From NCBI GenBank assembly GCA_027486845.1, contig JAIXOL010000055.1, positions 1 through 38,365 of the forward strand: a stretch of 38,365 bases of DNA, read 5' to 3'. This document shows, in pieces, positions 18,600 to 27,308 of the stretch. Position 1 is the first letter of the stretch; every line of letters starts with the position of its first letter. A model generated the notes under the pieces. That model was not told where the DNA came from. It saw only the letters and a list, made by a program, of their open reading frames with translations, and ran no database searches. The position numbers and the translations under genes were made by a program. This stretch comes from Cytophagaceae bacterium (GTDB lineage: Bacteria > Bacteroidota > Bacteroidia > Cytophagales > Spirosomataceae).

Positions 18600-19889
18600 C
18601 TATTTATGAGACTTGAAGTAATAGGCATATTCCGCATAAAAAAACTCCGAAAGGAATAATTTCGAGTAGTCGTAATGGGCTACCACTTCATCTATAAGTT
18701 TAAAATCTTCGGGGTTCTCAGCCAAAGCCAGAATCGAGGCAGCTGCCAGCGGAGTAGTCATATAATCCCTTTCGTAGTTTTTCCTTAATCCCGCTTTAGC
18801 GTCATTTCGTAATTTTGAGACCGCAATGGCTTCAACAATTGTGAATTGAGGAAACCACTCCGTATAACATGCTCTCCAATCTGTATTTCCGAAGATTGTC
18901 GAATCCTTGTTGTCAAACTTTGTGTAACCCTTAGCGACTTCTAGCACAAAGTCTCTGTTTTTCTTTATTCCTTCTTTGTAATTTGCTTTGATGTGAGCTT
19001 CCTTCTCTAAACTTGCAAGTTCTACCAATGATGCCTGCTTCATAACATAAATCCAGAGATATGAATTGTTTTTCCGACCTTTCCAAAAAGCAAGATCATA
19101 AGGTATTCCTTCTGCACAGACTTCAGACCGAGTTTTTATACCGCCTTTAGGTACTTCAGAAGCTGCTCTTTTGTACCAGTTGAGCCATTCTACATTACCA
19201 GTAAGTTCATACATTCCCCTTAGAAGATATAAATAGCAAGGGACTTCTAGAAAGCGGTTGTCTTTTAGGTCATCACGGGTCAAGCCAGTAAACAAGCCAT
19301 CACTCGGAAACTCCCAGTCCTTAAGCCTGAGTGCATTAATAACCTCAACCATTTTGGCTTTGATGATTTCTCTTTCTTTAACTGAAGGAATATCAGTTTT
19401 GAGGTATTGGAAGAGACCATAAAACCAAGGAACTGTTTGATCATTCGAGCCGTTGGGGTAATGAGTAAGACCGTCAGTACTCACTCCCCGAGAAATAAAT
19501 CCTGGCACATCAGAAACCATAGAAAGTTTAAGAAGCCCCTGAGCGAGTATTCTGGCCTTGTCTTTGTCAATATCTGATCTTGTTTGCTTAAATTTTTCAC
19601 AAGTTGCAGCTAAATACAATCCCGTAAAAAAAGCACCGTCTTCAATTGGTGTCCACCACCCAAAAGCATTGGGCCGGGACAAACGGCAATCCATTGCTGT
19701 AGGAATTTCACCAACAAAATCATTGACGATGCCATATTTATCGATAAACTTATTCCAAAGTTCATGATTTGCCTGATCTGCAGCCGATTTGGCTTCGAAC
19801 TGAGCATTTATAGAAGGTACCGAACAAAATATCCCTAGAAAGATGAACAAAACGCACCTAACTTTACTTTTTATATGATTTATTTTCAT
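18600..19889 (-). CDS. Secreted alpha/alpha-toroid-like protein of unknown activity
   Basis: I chose the ATG at 19889 over the one at 19916 because it gives a clean signal peptide (MKINHIKSKVRCVLFIFLGI, ending SINAQ). The mature part, about 400 residues, is helical with a repeating pattern of short aromatic loops: AFGWWTPIEDGAFFTGLYLA, VPGFISRGVSTDGLTHYPNG, TVPWFYGLFQYLK, WEFPSDGLFTGLTRDDLKDN and FLEVPCYLYLLRGMYELTGN. This is the appearance of an (alpha/alpha)6 toroid, the fold of many glycoside hydrolases and polysaccharide lyases. Conserved Asp, Glu, Trp and His residues in the loops could form an active site, but I cannot assign a family. It begins 38 bp after SusD2 and is probably co-transcribed with it. 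Confidence 0.75.
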   Translation of the reverse strand: MKINHIKSKVRCVLFIFLGIFCSVPSINAQFEAKSAADQANHELWNKFIDKYGIVNDFVGEIPTAMDCRLSRPNAFGWWTPIEDGAFFTGLYLAATCEKFKQTRSDIDKDKARILAQGLLKLSMVSDVPGFISRGVSTDGLTHYPNGSNDQTVPWFYGLFQYLKTDIPSVKEREIIKAKMVEVINALRLKDWEFPSDGLFTGLTRDDLKDNRFLEVPCYLYLLRGMYELTGNVEWLNWYKRAASEVPKGGIKTRSEVCAEGIPYDLAFWKGRKNNSYLWIYVMKQASLVELASLEKEAHIKANYKEGIKKNRDFVLEVAKGYTKFDNKDSTIFGNTDWRACYTEWFPQFTIVEAIAVSKLRNDAKAGLRKNYERDYMTTPLAAASILALAENPEDFKLIDEVVAHYDYSKLFLSEFFYAEYAYYFKSHK

Positions 19890-19927
19890 TGTATTTTGAA
19901 TATTAAAGAGTATCAAAAAGGCTGGTG

Positions 19928-21739
19928 CTAATTTCCCCAGCCTGGACTTTGTGTTAAATTTTTATTGATAACCAATTCTTCAATAGGAATAGGAAAATAA
20001 TATTGCTTGGGCTCTTGAAAACTCCGACCATTAGGTAAGGAAACTTTATATGGAGCTAGATAGCCTTCATTATCAAGGAAAATATCACGATTAACCACTA
20101 CACCTGGGTATTGATATTGTTTAAATTTTATACCTCTGGTAGCCTGTGGTGTATTTAACAATTTTCCGGCTTTCCAGCGAACAAGGTCGTCCCAACGAAA
20201 ATTTTCCATTACTAATTCCACCCTTCTTTCCCTCCTTATTTCCCGGATAAGTGAGGATGGTGTATAACCGCAAAATTTAGCATATTTTTCATCCATAACA
20301 GGATCTAAAGGTAAATTACCTAATACCATATCTGGCATTCCTGCCCTTTTACGTAGTCTGTTTATGGTAATATCCAGAATAGCCTGGGTACAGGTTCCAA
20401 GTTCGGCATTGGCCTCAGCATTAATCAATAGTGCTTCAGCATATCTGAAAATAGGGCAAGGCATAACTCCATTTTGGAAGGCATTAACTTCTGTTTGGTC
20501 ATTCTTCCAATACTTAACAGGCCAATACCCTGTTGGTGAAGGATACTCCTCCCCAGTACCACGTATCCCTGGCATTAATCCGTTATAGCCTTTACCTCTG
20601 GAAACAAACGATCCAGTTATAGATTTATCCAGTGCGTACTGACCAGGTAAGCTAATTGTTTGAGACATTCGAGGGTCTCTGTTCATAAATTCGCTTTGTA
20701 AACTGTCGTCTCCCATGTAAAGTTTACTTTTGCTAATGGGCAACCCATCTGTGCACAAATATTCCTCTACAAATGACTTTGAAAAGCCAGCTACATTTTC
20801 GCCTTGATTCCAAAGAAAATACCTTAAAAATGCATGGCCAAGGACGCCACCACTATATTCTTTCCAAAGTAAGACTTCTGAATTAGTCCTGTAATTGCTT
20901 TGAATAAAAATGTTATGATAGTCATTTTTAGTATCCCCAGTTGACCAAATGGCATGAGCTCCTGATTTAATAAGCCTATCCGAAGCAGCAGCTGCTTCTT
21001 GCAAAAATCTTTGGGCTGGTAAGTTAGCCTCATTATGGTATTTACGGTATGTTCCTTCATAAAGGCACACGCGAGCCTTAAGTAATAATGCCAGGTTCTT
21101 GTTTAAACGGCCTGTTGCTTCCTTACCTTTTTCAGGTAACCAGGCCACTGCCTTGTCAACTGTTGCCAAAACAGAGTCCATCAAGACCCCTCTTGGTGTT
21201 CTCGGATCAAACAATTCACGAGAGTTTGTCTCAAGAGGTTTGCTGTACCATGGTACCTCACCGAAAAGCCTTACTTTATTAAAGTACTCCATTGTCTTAA
21301 AGAACATCACCTCCCCAGCATATACATTTTTAATCTCTTGCGATATATTTGCTTTTTGGTAGTTGACAAGGAAATAGTTAAGAGCTCTTACATTAGCCCA
21401 GTTCCATCCCCCGCTCCCTGCTGCCGAGGGTTGCACATACAATCCATTGATCATTCTGACTGTAGATACATCCTGTGGAATGGCATTATCGGAGTGGAGG
21501 TCTCCATAGGGAATTGAGGAACCTTTAAAGCCAAAAGGTTCTCTTACTCCAAGGGCGTTGTCAAAGCCCTCAATATAAATACCGTAGAACGAATTGGTAT
21601 AAAGTTTAAGATCGGACTCGGTTTCCCAATAGTTCTGGTTAGAAATACTATCAAGTGGGTACCGTTCCATAAAGTCATCGTTACAACTGAATATGAACAA
21701 AACGGTTAGAACAAGAATCGATATATTTGTAGCTTTCAT
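19928..21739 (-). CDS. SusD/RagB-family glycan-binding lipoprotein (cluster 2)
   Basis: The start at 21739 gives a lipoprotein signal with cysteine 19 (LTVLFIFSC), and leaves 25 bp to SusC2; the longer frame to 21787 would overlap SusC2 and bury the signal. About 603 residues. SusD features include DDFMERYPLDSISNQNYWET, ALNYFLVNYQKA, a TPR-like region (YAGEVMFFKTMEYFNKVRLF), CPIFRYAEALLINAEANAEL, REIRRERRVELVMENFRWDD and the ending YYFPIPIEELVINKNLTQSP. It captures glycan at the cell surface for SusC2. The sequence is well diverged from SusD1, so the two clusters probably bind different substrates. Confidence 0.95.
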   Translation of the reverse strand: MKATNISILVLTVLFIFSCNDDFMERYPLDSISNQNYWETESDLKLYTNSFYGIYIEGFDNALGVREPFGFKGSSIPYGDLHSDNAIPQDVSTVRMINGLYVQPSAAGSGGWNWANVRALNYFLVNYQKANISQEIKNVYAGEVMFFKTMEYFNKVRLFGEVPWYSKPLETNSRELFDPRTPRGVLMDSVLATVDKAVAWLPEKGKEATGRLNKNLALLLKARVCLYEGTYRKYHNEANLPAQRFLQEAAAASDRLIKSGAHAIWSTGDTKNDYHNIFIQSNYRTNSEVLLWKEYSGGVLGHAFLRYFLWNQGENVAGFSKSFVEEYLCTDGLPISKSKLYMGDDSLQSEFMNRDPRMSQTISLPGQYALDKSITGSFVSRGKGYNGLMPGIRGTGEEYPSPTGYWPVKYWKNDQTEVNAFQNGVMPCPIFRYAEALLINAEANAELGTCTQAILDITINRLRKRAGMPDMVLGNLPLDPVMDEKYAKFCGYTPSSLIREIRRERRVELVMENFRWDDLVRWKAGKLLNTPQATRGIKFKQYQYPGVVVNRDIFLDNEGYLAPYKVSLPNGRSFQEPKQYYFPIPIEELVINKNLTQSPGWGN

Positions 21740-21764
21740 TGAAATCTTATTAAAGGTTTTGTAA

Positions 21765-24700
21765 TTAAAAATTAACCTGTACACCAATAGTCATGTTGCG
21801 TATCATTGGATAAGCATCATTCATATTTTCAGGATCCATAAATTTAGGCACTTTGGAAAAAGTCAAAAGGTTAAAACCTGATGTAAAGACCCTTAGCCTT
21901 TCCAACTTCACTTTCTTACTTAAGTTTTCTGGTAACGTGTAGCCTAGCGTTATATTTCTAAGCCTCAAAAATGCAGCATTGAGCAAATATCTGGATTGCA
22001 CTTGCATGTTCTTTATTGCTGGCTTAAAAGCAGGGTAAAATGCGTCATTACGCTCAGGAGTCCATGAATTATAATACACTTCAGGTGTTCCAACTCCTCC
22101 ATTGATATTAGTACCATTAATAAGTCCCCAAAACAGAAAGCTGTTAGTCCAATAATCTCTTTTTCCAGTACCTTGCAAAAACATATTGAAGTCGAAACTT
22201 TTCCAGCTCAAGTTTGCATTAACTCCAAATTGATATCTTGGAATGGAATTTCCGATGATTTTGCTATCTCCAGGATTACCCAAAGTTGAATTTCCAAGGG
22301 TTATTTTCCCATCTCCATTCAGATCAGTATATCTTACATCTCCTGGCCTCCATACTCCACCAGCTATTTGGGATTGTACAGGTGCTGCTTTAATTTCATC
22401 GCTGGTTTGGAATATCCCTGCAGTTTCAAAGCCCCATATTTCTCCCATTTGCTTACCTTCATACAGGGAAGAGTAAAGTTGTTGTGGGTTACCCGAGAAT
22501 TTGATTACTTCTGATCTTGAATCAGAAACCACAATCGAGACATCGTAGTTTAATCCATTCTCAAGAGCATCCATATATTTTGTGGAAAACTCCCATCCTT
22601 TGGTTTCTAGACTGCCAGTATTTTTGTTTGGGACGCTGGTACCTAGCACCGAAGGAAGTTGTTCAGCCGTTGTTAAAATATTTCGGGTAATTCTTTTATA
22701 CCAGTCGAAAGTTGCACTTAGTTTGTGCTTTAAAGAAACATCAAGACCAAAATTGGCAGTAGTTGAAGTTTCCCAAGTCAGATCTGAACTTACCAAACCA
22801 GGTGGATTTATACCGATTGGCCTTACGCCACCTAAAAGATATGCCACTTGCGGTGTAAGTCCATAATTGGAAATATAAGCGTAATTAGCTACGTCTTGAT
22901 TACCAAGGCTTCCATATGAAACCCTTAGCTTAAGGTCGGGTAACAAAGACTTTAGGTTACTCATAAAATTCTCCTCAGATATTCTCCATCCGGCAGAAAC
23001 AGATGGGAAGAACTTAAACCTGTTTTCCTGAGGAAACTTTGAAGTTCCATCATATCTAGAATTTACCTCTAGCAAATATTTGTTATCAAAAATGTAATTA
23101 AACCTAGCAAAAGCTCCTCGAATAGCCCAATGCGACTCATTGTCTCCAAAAATCTTGGCTCCATTTGCTAACTTAAGAACCGGAATAACGTCAGTAATCA
23201 AGTCATTGCCCTGAGCGGTAAGATCTCGATATATAGAAAGCTCTTGGTTATAACCCATTACCGCAGAAATGTCGTGCTTATTATCTATGGTTTTAAAGAA
23301 ATCAAAGTAACCATTATAAACAGTGTAATCACTTTTCGAAAATGTCTTACTTACAGTACTGAAGCCTTCTACGAAAGGAACCCAAGTTCTTTCTACTCTG
23401 TAAACCAGAGGTAAATGCATTTTCTGATTTTCGTTGATTGTTTTGTATGCAAAATTAGTTTTAAAACTTAGTCCATCAAACAGTTTTATAGTCCCTTCAA
23501 TTTTCATCAGAAGGTTGGAATTTTGCATCGATATGTTACCATCATTCAAAAAGGCATTTAATTGTGAATGGGTAGGCATTACACCCACAGGTGAATTTTC
23601 AGGTGTAAATCTTGGAGTCATCAAGCCCCTCCAACCGATTCTTGAAAGAAATTGAAAATAGTTATCGGAATAAGCTGAATACCCCCCTTGGCCATGAGGA
23701 CGCTTTGAATTTGAACCAGTATAAATCACTTTGGTATCTACATTGAGCCATTTGTTAATATCAGATGAAAAACCCAGCAAAGCATTATAAGTTTTTCTCC
23801 AGTCATCGCCCAATGCTATCAACCCCTCCTGATCCCTTATGCCTAATGATGCATAATATGTACTCTTTGCAGCTCCACCAGAAACAGATAAATTGTGGCT
23901 TTTGAGAGGTGCGGAAGATTTGAGAAATTCTCCCCAAGGGTCAACATTAGCTACCCAAATATTAGTAACACCTGAAATATAATAACTAGGTGCCTTGTCT
24001 GGGTTTTGGTAATAGTTTTTTACTTGTTGCAGTTTGAAAAGATCATCTGTAGAAGCAGTGCCACCTTCTAAAATTTGAGCATTAATTACAGCTTCTTGAA
24101 ATTCAACAGAATTAAGTTGCTTGGGTCTATTTATTGGGCTTTGATCCTGATAACTATATGAATATGAAACCTTTGGGGCTTTATCTTTACTACCCTTCTT
24201 GGTCGTAATAAGAATAACGCCATATGCTGCACGAGCTCCATAAATGGCAGCGGATGCTGCATCTTTTAATACTGATAAACTTTCAATATCGGAAGGATTC
24301 AAGTTATTAATCTCCATTGGAATACCATCAACTAAAATGAGGGGACTACCGCTTCTAAAACTTCCGCCCGAAAATGAAGTCCCCCCCCTGACATTGAAAG
24401 ACGGATCTTTGACAGGGTTACCATCTGAAAATGTGATGTTAAGGTTAGGAACCACTCCCTGAAGAGCTTGTCCAATATTAGCCACGGACTTAGTTTCAAT
24501 TTGTTTAGCTGTAACCTGATCCACAGCACCGGTCAAATTAACCTTCTTCTGTGTACCATATCCAACCACTACCACTTCATCAAGGGCTTTGCTATCCACT
24601 TTGAGGGTAATATTTATGTTAGTTCTATTACCAACAAGCACTTCTTGTGGCAAATAGCCCACAAAACTAAATGCTAAAACTACCTTATCATCAGGAACAG

Positions 24701-25244
24701 AAATAGAATACTCTCCATTGGCATTGGTAGTACTTCCTCGTGTTGTGCCTTTAACAGTTACACTTACCCCTGGAAGTTTTTCACCGTTTTCATCAGTAAC
24801 CGTACCTTTGATGTTTATATCGGCAGGCACCAGTATTTCGATTTTGGGTTTCTCAATACCTTGAATTAACCCTAATTTAATCGCTTTAGGTGTTAATAAT
24901 ATGCCATTATTTGTACTTCGGTATGAAATATTTAGAGGATTTAAGAAGGCTTCAAGTACTTCACCTAAAGATTGATTTTTTACATTGATTGAAGCGATTC
25001 TATCCGCTTGAATTACTTCTGCACTGTACATAAACTTTACCTTAGCTTCCTTCTCTAATCTCGATAGAATCGTTTTTACAGATTTATCTTCGAGACGAAC
25101 ACTAATGCGTGTTTCAAGCATTTCTTGGGCTTTTGCATCATGAGCATAACAGAGGCCTACAAAACAAACCGCAAGCATCATTTGAATAATTGAAATTTTC
25201 ATGATTTTAAGGCATAAACCATGGTCGAATAGTTTTTTTTTCAT
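21765..25244 (-). CDS. SusC/RagA-family TonB-dependent transporter with STN domain (cluster 2)
   Basis: The protein has 1159 residues. The signal peptide probably begins at internal Met15 (MKISIIQMMLAVCFVGL). The STN domain lies at about 45-120 (ISVRLEDKSVKTILSRLEKE), then a carboxypeptidase-regulatory-like domain (GTVTDENGEKLPGVSVTVKG), DEVVVVGYGTQKKVNLTGAV, the plug (PLILVDGIPMEINNLNPSDI, LKDAASAAIYGARAAYGVIL) and the barrel ending IRNMTIGVQVNF. It should import glycan fragments with SusD2 and signal to FecR2. The barrel differs strongly from SusC1, while the N-terminal regulatory domains are close to it. Confidence 0.95.
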   Translation of the reverse strand: MKKKLFDHGLCLKIMKISIIQMMLAVCFVGLCYAHDAKAQEMLETRISVRLEDKSVKTILSRLEKEAKVKFMYSAEVIQADRIASINVKNQSLGEVLEAFLNPLNISYRSTNNGILLTPKAIKLGLIQGIEKPKIEILVPADINIKGTVTDENGEKLPGVSVTVKGTTRGSTTNANGEYSISVPDDKVVLAFSFVGYLPQEVLVGNRTNINITLKVDSKALDEVVVVGYGTQKKVNLTGAVDQVTAKQIETKSVANIGQALQGVVPNLNITFSDGNPVKDPSFNVRGGTSFSGGSFRSGSPLILVDGIPMEINNLNPSDIESLSVLKDAASAAIYGARAAYGVILITTKKGSKDKAPKVSYSYSYQDQSPINRPKQLNSVEFQEAVINAQILEGGTASTDDLFKLQQVKNYYQNPDKAPSYYISGVTNIWVANVDPWGEFLKSSAPLKSHNLSVSGGAAKSTYYASLGIRDQEGLIALGDDWRKTYNALLGFSSDINKWLNVDTKVIYTGSNSKRPHGQGGYSAYSDNYFQFLSRIGWRGLMTPRFTPENSPVGVMPTHSQLNAFLNDGNISMQNSNLLMKIEGTIKLFDGLSFKTNFAYKTINENQKMHLPLVYRVERTWVPFVEGFSTVSKTFSKSDYTVYNGYFDFFKTIDNKHDISAVMGYNQELSIYRDLTAQGNDLITDVIPVLKLANGAKIFGDNESHWAIRGAFARFNYIFDNKYLLEVNSRYDGTSKFPQENRFKFFPSVSAGWRISEENFMSNLKSLLPDLKLRVSYGSLGNQDVANYAYISNYGLTPQVAYLLGGVRPIGINPPGLVSSDLTWETSTTANFGLDVSLKHKLSATFDWYKRITRNILTTAEQLPSVLGTSVPNKNTGSLETKGWEFSTKYMDALENGLNYDVSIVVSDSRSEVIKFSGNPQQLYSSLYEGKQMGEIWGFETAGIFQTSDEIKAAPVQSQIAGGVWRPGDVRYTDLNGDGKITLGNSTLGNPGDSKIIGNSIPRYQFGVNANLSWKSFDFNMFLQGTGKRDYWTNSFLFWGLINGTNINGGVGTPEVYYNSWTPERNDAFYPAFKPAIKNMQVQSRYLLNAAFLRLRNITLGYTLPENLSKKVKLERLRVFTSGFNLLTFSKVPKFMDPENMNDAYPMIRNMTIGVQVNF

Positions 25245-25429
25245 TACTTTTAAACGTTTTTGTGATTTTGTGAAAAATTGAGCAAAACAGTTCCCTATAC
25301 ACTTTATTTGAAAGGTAAATGCGTTTGGGATTTCGAGTCGGTGATGTTGAGACCATTGCCGACTCTCTTTTTTTGTAAAATGCTTATATCATAGGCATAT
25401 ATTAGGGTTTGAAAATTGATTTTGAGTTA
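25245..25429 (-). promoter_or_regulatory. Leader between FecR2 and SusC2
   Basis: The 185-base leader contains a hairpin GAGTCGG (25335-25341) / CCGACTC (25359-25365) with a 17-base loop. On the plus strand it is followed by a T-run (TCTTTTTTT), the form of an intrinsic terminator for antisense transcription; on the minus strand the run lies before the stem. The sigma-2-dependent promoter of SusC2 is presumably here but cannot be pinpointed. Confidence 0.4.
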
Positions 25430-26494
25430 CTATTGACATCCTTTTCCATAAATCATTATTTCGCCATCTATGACTTCGAATTTGGCTTGTATGAGTTCAC
25501 AAATCAGGTCAAGTTTTTGGTATAAAGTTTCATCTTGTAAATTTGCTGTAATTGAGCATTTACTAAATACTTCTTTATCGAAACCTATTTTTACGCCGTA
25601 AATATTTTCAAGGGTAGTCAAAACTTCCAAAATCTTTGTTTCTTCAAATACTAAATTTGTGTTTTTGGGTATTTCATTGAGCTGTACTGGTTTATCTACT
25701 AATGTTTTAACTAGTAATTCTTGGTCTTTTTCGAATACTGCTTTTTGGTTAGGAACTAACACAATTTCGGTAGAAAGTGATTGGCTATTTTTCGATTTAG
25801 CATCTTGTCTGTAAACCGTAACTTTACCCGTTCTTACTGATACCGAAATATCGTTGTCTTTTTCGTAAGCTTTTATGCTGAAACTTGTACCAACCACTTT
25901 CGTTACCAATTTTCCTGTATAAATCAAAAAAGGTCTCTGAGTGTCTTTTGTTACCTCAAAAAATGCTTCGCCAGTCAAAAATACCTCTCTTTTTTCTTTG
26001 CCGAACTCATTGCCATAGTGTAATTCGCTTTGTGGCTCTAATGTAATTTTACTGCCGTCTGATAGTTCAAAAATTATTGCTTTTGTCCCGTTATTGAAAT
26101 GAATAGCTTTTTGCTCCTTTGAAATGATATTATCCAAACTTAGTGGATTCCTGTTAATGAACCACCAAGTAGCACCGAGTATCAAAGTAATTGATGCTGC
26201 TATCCGAAGCCAATTGCGACTAATAATTTGGAAATTAGCATGTTTAGGTTGAGTATCGTTTAAAATATCAAGTATGCCATCACTGATTTCTTGTTGTGTA
26301 AATAGGTCTAAATTCTTTACTTTCAGAGCAATAACTAAAGATTTTGCTTCTTCAATAATTGCGTTTTTTTCAGGATTTAATTGAACCCAATTTGTCCAGA
26401 AAGTATCGTTTGGAGAAAGTTCATCGAATACCCAGTTACGAAAGTAGGAGTCTTGAACAAATTCTTCAACATTGTATTTGTTGTAATTTTTCAT
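25430..26494 (-). CDS. FecR-family anti-sigma factor (cluster 2)
   Basis: The protein has 354 residues. The N-terminal cytoplasmic part is followed by a membrane segment at about 94-113 (NWLRIAASITLILGATWWFI). The periplasmic FecR domain has LSDGSKITLEPQSELHYG, REVFLTGEAFFEVTKDTQRP and VVGTSFSIKAYE, and the C-terminal DUF4974/STN-like domain has FEETKILEVLTTLENIYGVK. It should hold sigma 2 inactive until SusC2 signals substrate binding. It lies 71 bp after the sigma gene. Confidence 0.93.
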   Translation of the reverse strand: MKNYNKYNVEEFVQDSYFRNWVFDELSPNDTFWTNWVQLNPEKNAIIEEAKSLVIALKVKNLDLFTQQEISDGILDILNDTQPKHANFQIISRNWLRIAASITLILGATWWFINRNPLSLDNIISKEQKAIHFNNGTKAIIFELSDGSKITLEPQSELHYGNEFGKEKREVFLTGEAFFEVTKDTQRPFLIYTGKLVTKVVGTSFSIKAYEKDNDISVSVRTGKVTVYRQDAKSKNSQSLSTEIVLVPNQKAVFEKDQELLVKTLVDKPVQLNEIPKNTNLVFEETKILEVLTTLENIYGVKIGFDKEVFSKCSITANLQDETLYQKLDLICELIQAKFEVIDGEIMIYGKGCQ

Positions 26495-26565
26495 ATAAAA
26501 ACATGATTATTCCGTGTCTTCATGGTAAAGAGACAGGGAATTGGATTTGGTACTGAAAAAAATTA

Positions 26566-27165
26566 TTAAAAAAATAAAAAACTTGAAAGTAGCAATATAA
26601 ACCAGTTTTGACGGATAGTTTTGATTGCTTCATGGATAAGGTTGACTACGGAGCGGTAGTTGATTGACATGATGTTGGCAATTTGTTCGTAGGATAGGTC
26701 TTGGGTAAATCTTAAGAAGATGGCTTCTCTTTGGCGTTTGGTTAATTTAGCAAGTTCAGATTGTAGTTTTTGAAGTGATTCGTTTTCGATTTCACGAGAT
26801 ATTAAATAGGTCTCAATGTTAAATTCAACATTAAAATCATGGTCATCTGAAATTTTATCCGCTTCTCTAAACCATTTCAATCTACTGCTTTCTCGGATAA
26901 TATTTTTACGGAGTGCTTGCATTAAATAAGATTTCACCGAAACAACATCACCTAAGTGTTCACGACGATTCCAAATTTCTACAAACAAATCATGTACACT
27001 ATCTTTGACAAATTCTTTGTCTCGATAAAAACGAACACCATAATTTAGCAATAAAGGGTAATACTGGTTCAGTAAGGATTCAAAAGCGGCTCTTTCGCCT
27101 CTTTTAAAGGCTTGCCAAATCACAGAATCGTCTGGAGTTTCAGTATTTACTTGCTTTATTAACAC
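26566..27165 (-). CDS. ECF RNA polymerase sigma factor (cluster 2)
   Basis: The protein has 199 residues. Region 2 (FESLLNQYYPLLLNYGVRFY, DSVHDLFVEIWNRREHLGDV, VKSYLMQALRKNIIRES) and region 4 (LTKRQREAIFLRFTQDLSYE, QIANIMSINYRSVVNLIHEA) are clear. The hydrophobic tail (WFILLLSSFLFF) resembles that of sigma 1. It should direct transcription of SusC2 and SusD2. Its promoter (27195-27265) is closely similar to that of sigma 1, including the early leader GAAAAATAC. Confidence 0.95.
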   Translation of the reverse strand: MLIKQVNTETPDDSVIWQAFKRGERAAFESLLNQYYPLLLNYGVRFYRDKEFVKDSVHDLFVEIWNRREHLGDVVSVKSYLMQALRKNIIRESSRLKWFREADKISDDHDFNVEFNIETYLISREIENESLQKLQSELAKLTKRQREAIFLRFTQDLSYEQIANIMSINYRSVVNLIHEAIKTIRQNWFILLLSSFLFF

Positions 27166-27194
27166 ACTTTAATTAGTTTTTTGGTATTTTTCAG

Positions 27195-27265
27195 TGCAAA
27201 AATAGTATAAAATTTAGACAGTTTTTGTTGAAATATTATTATTAACTGGTGAAATATTATCAAAA
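27195..27265 (-). promoter_or_regulatory. Promoter of sigma 2 with tandem 13-bp repeats
   Basis: On the minus strand the -7 element is TATTTTTGCA. The direct repeats, on the plus strand, are TGAAATATTATTA (27229-27241) and TGAAATATTATCA (27250-27262), 21 bp apart. Both copies are identical to those of sigma 1 and lie at the same distance from the -7 element. This copy has no terminator attached. Confidence 0.6.
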
Positions 27266-27308
27266 TATTTGTTTGATATATATTTAGAAAAAACAGTTTA
27301 CTTTTTAG

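Noticed and set aside
21740-21787. Longer start of SusD2 at 21787
   Set aside because: It would overlap SusC2 and push the lipoprotein signal away from the N-terminus.
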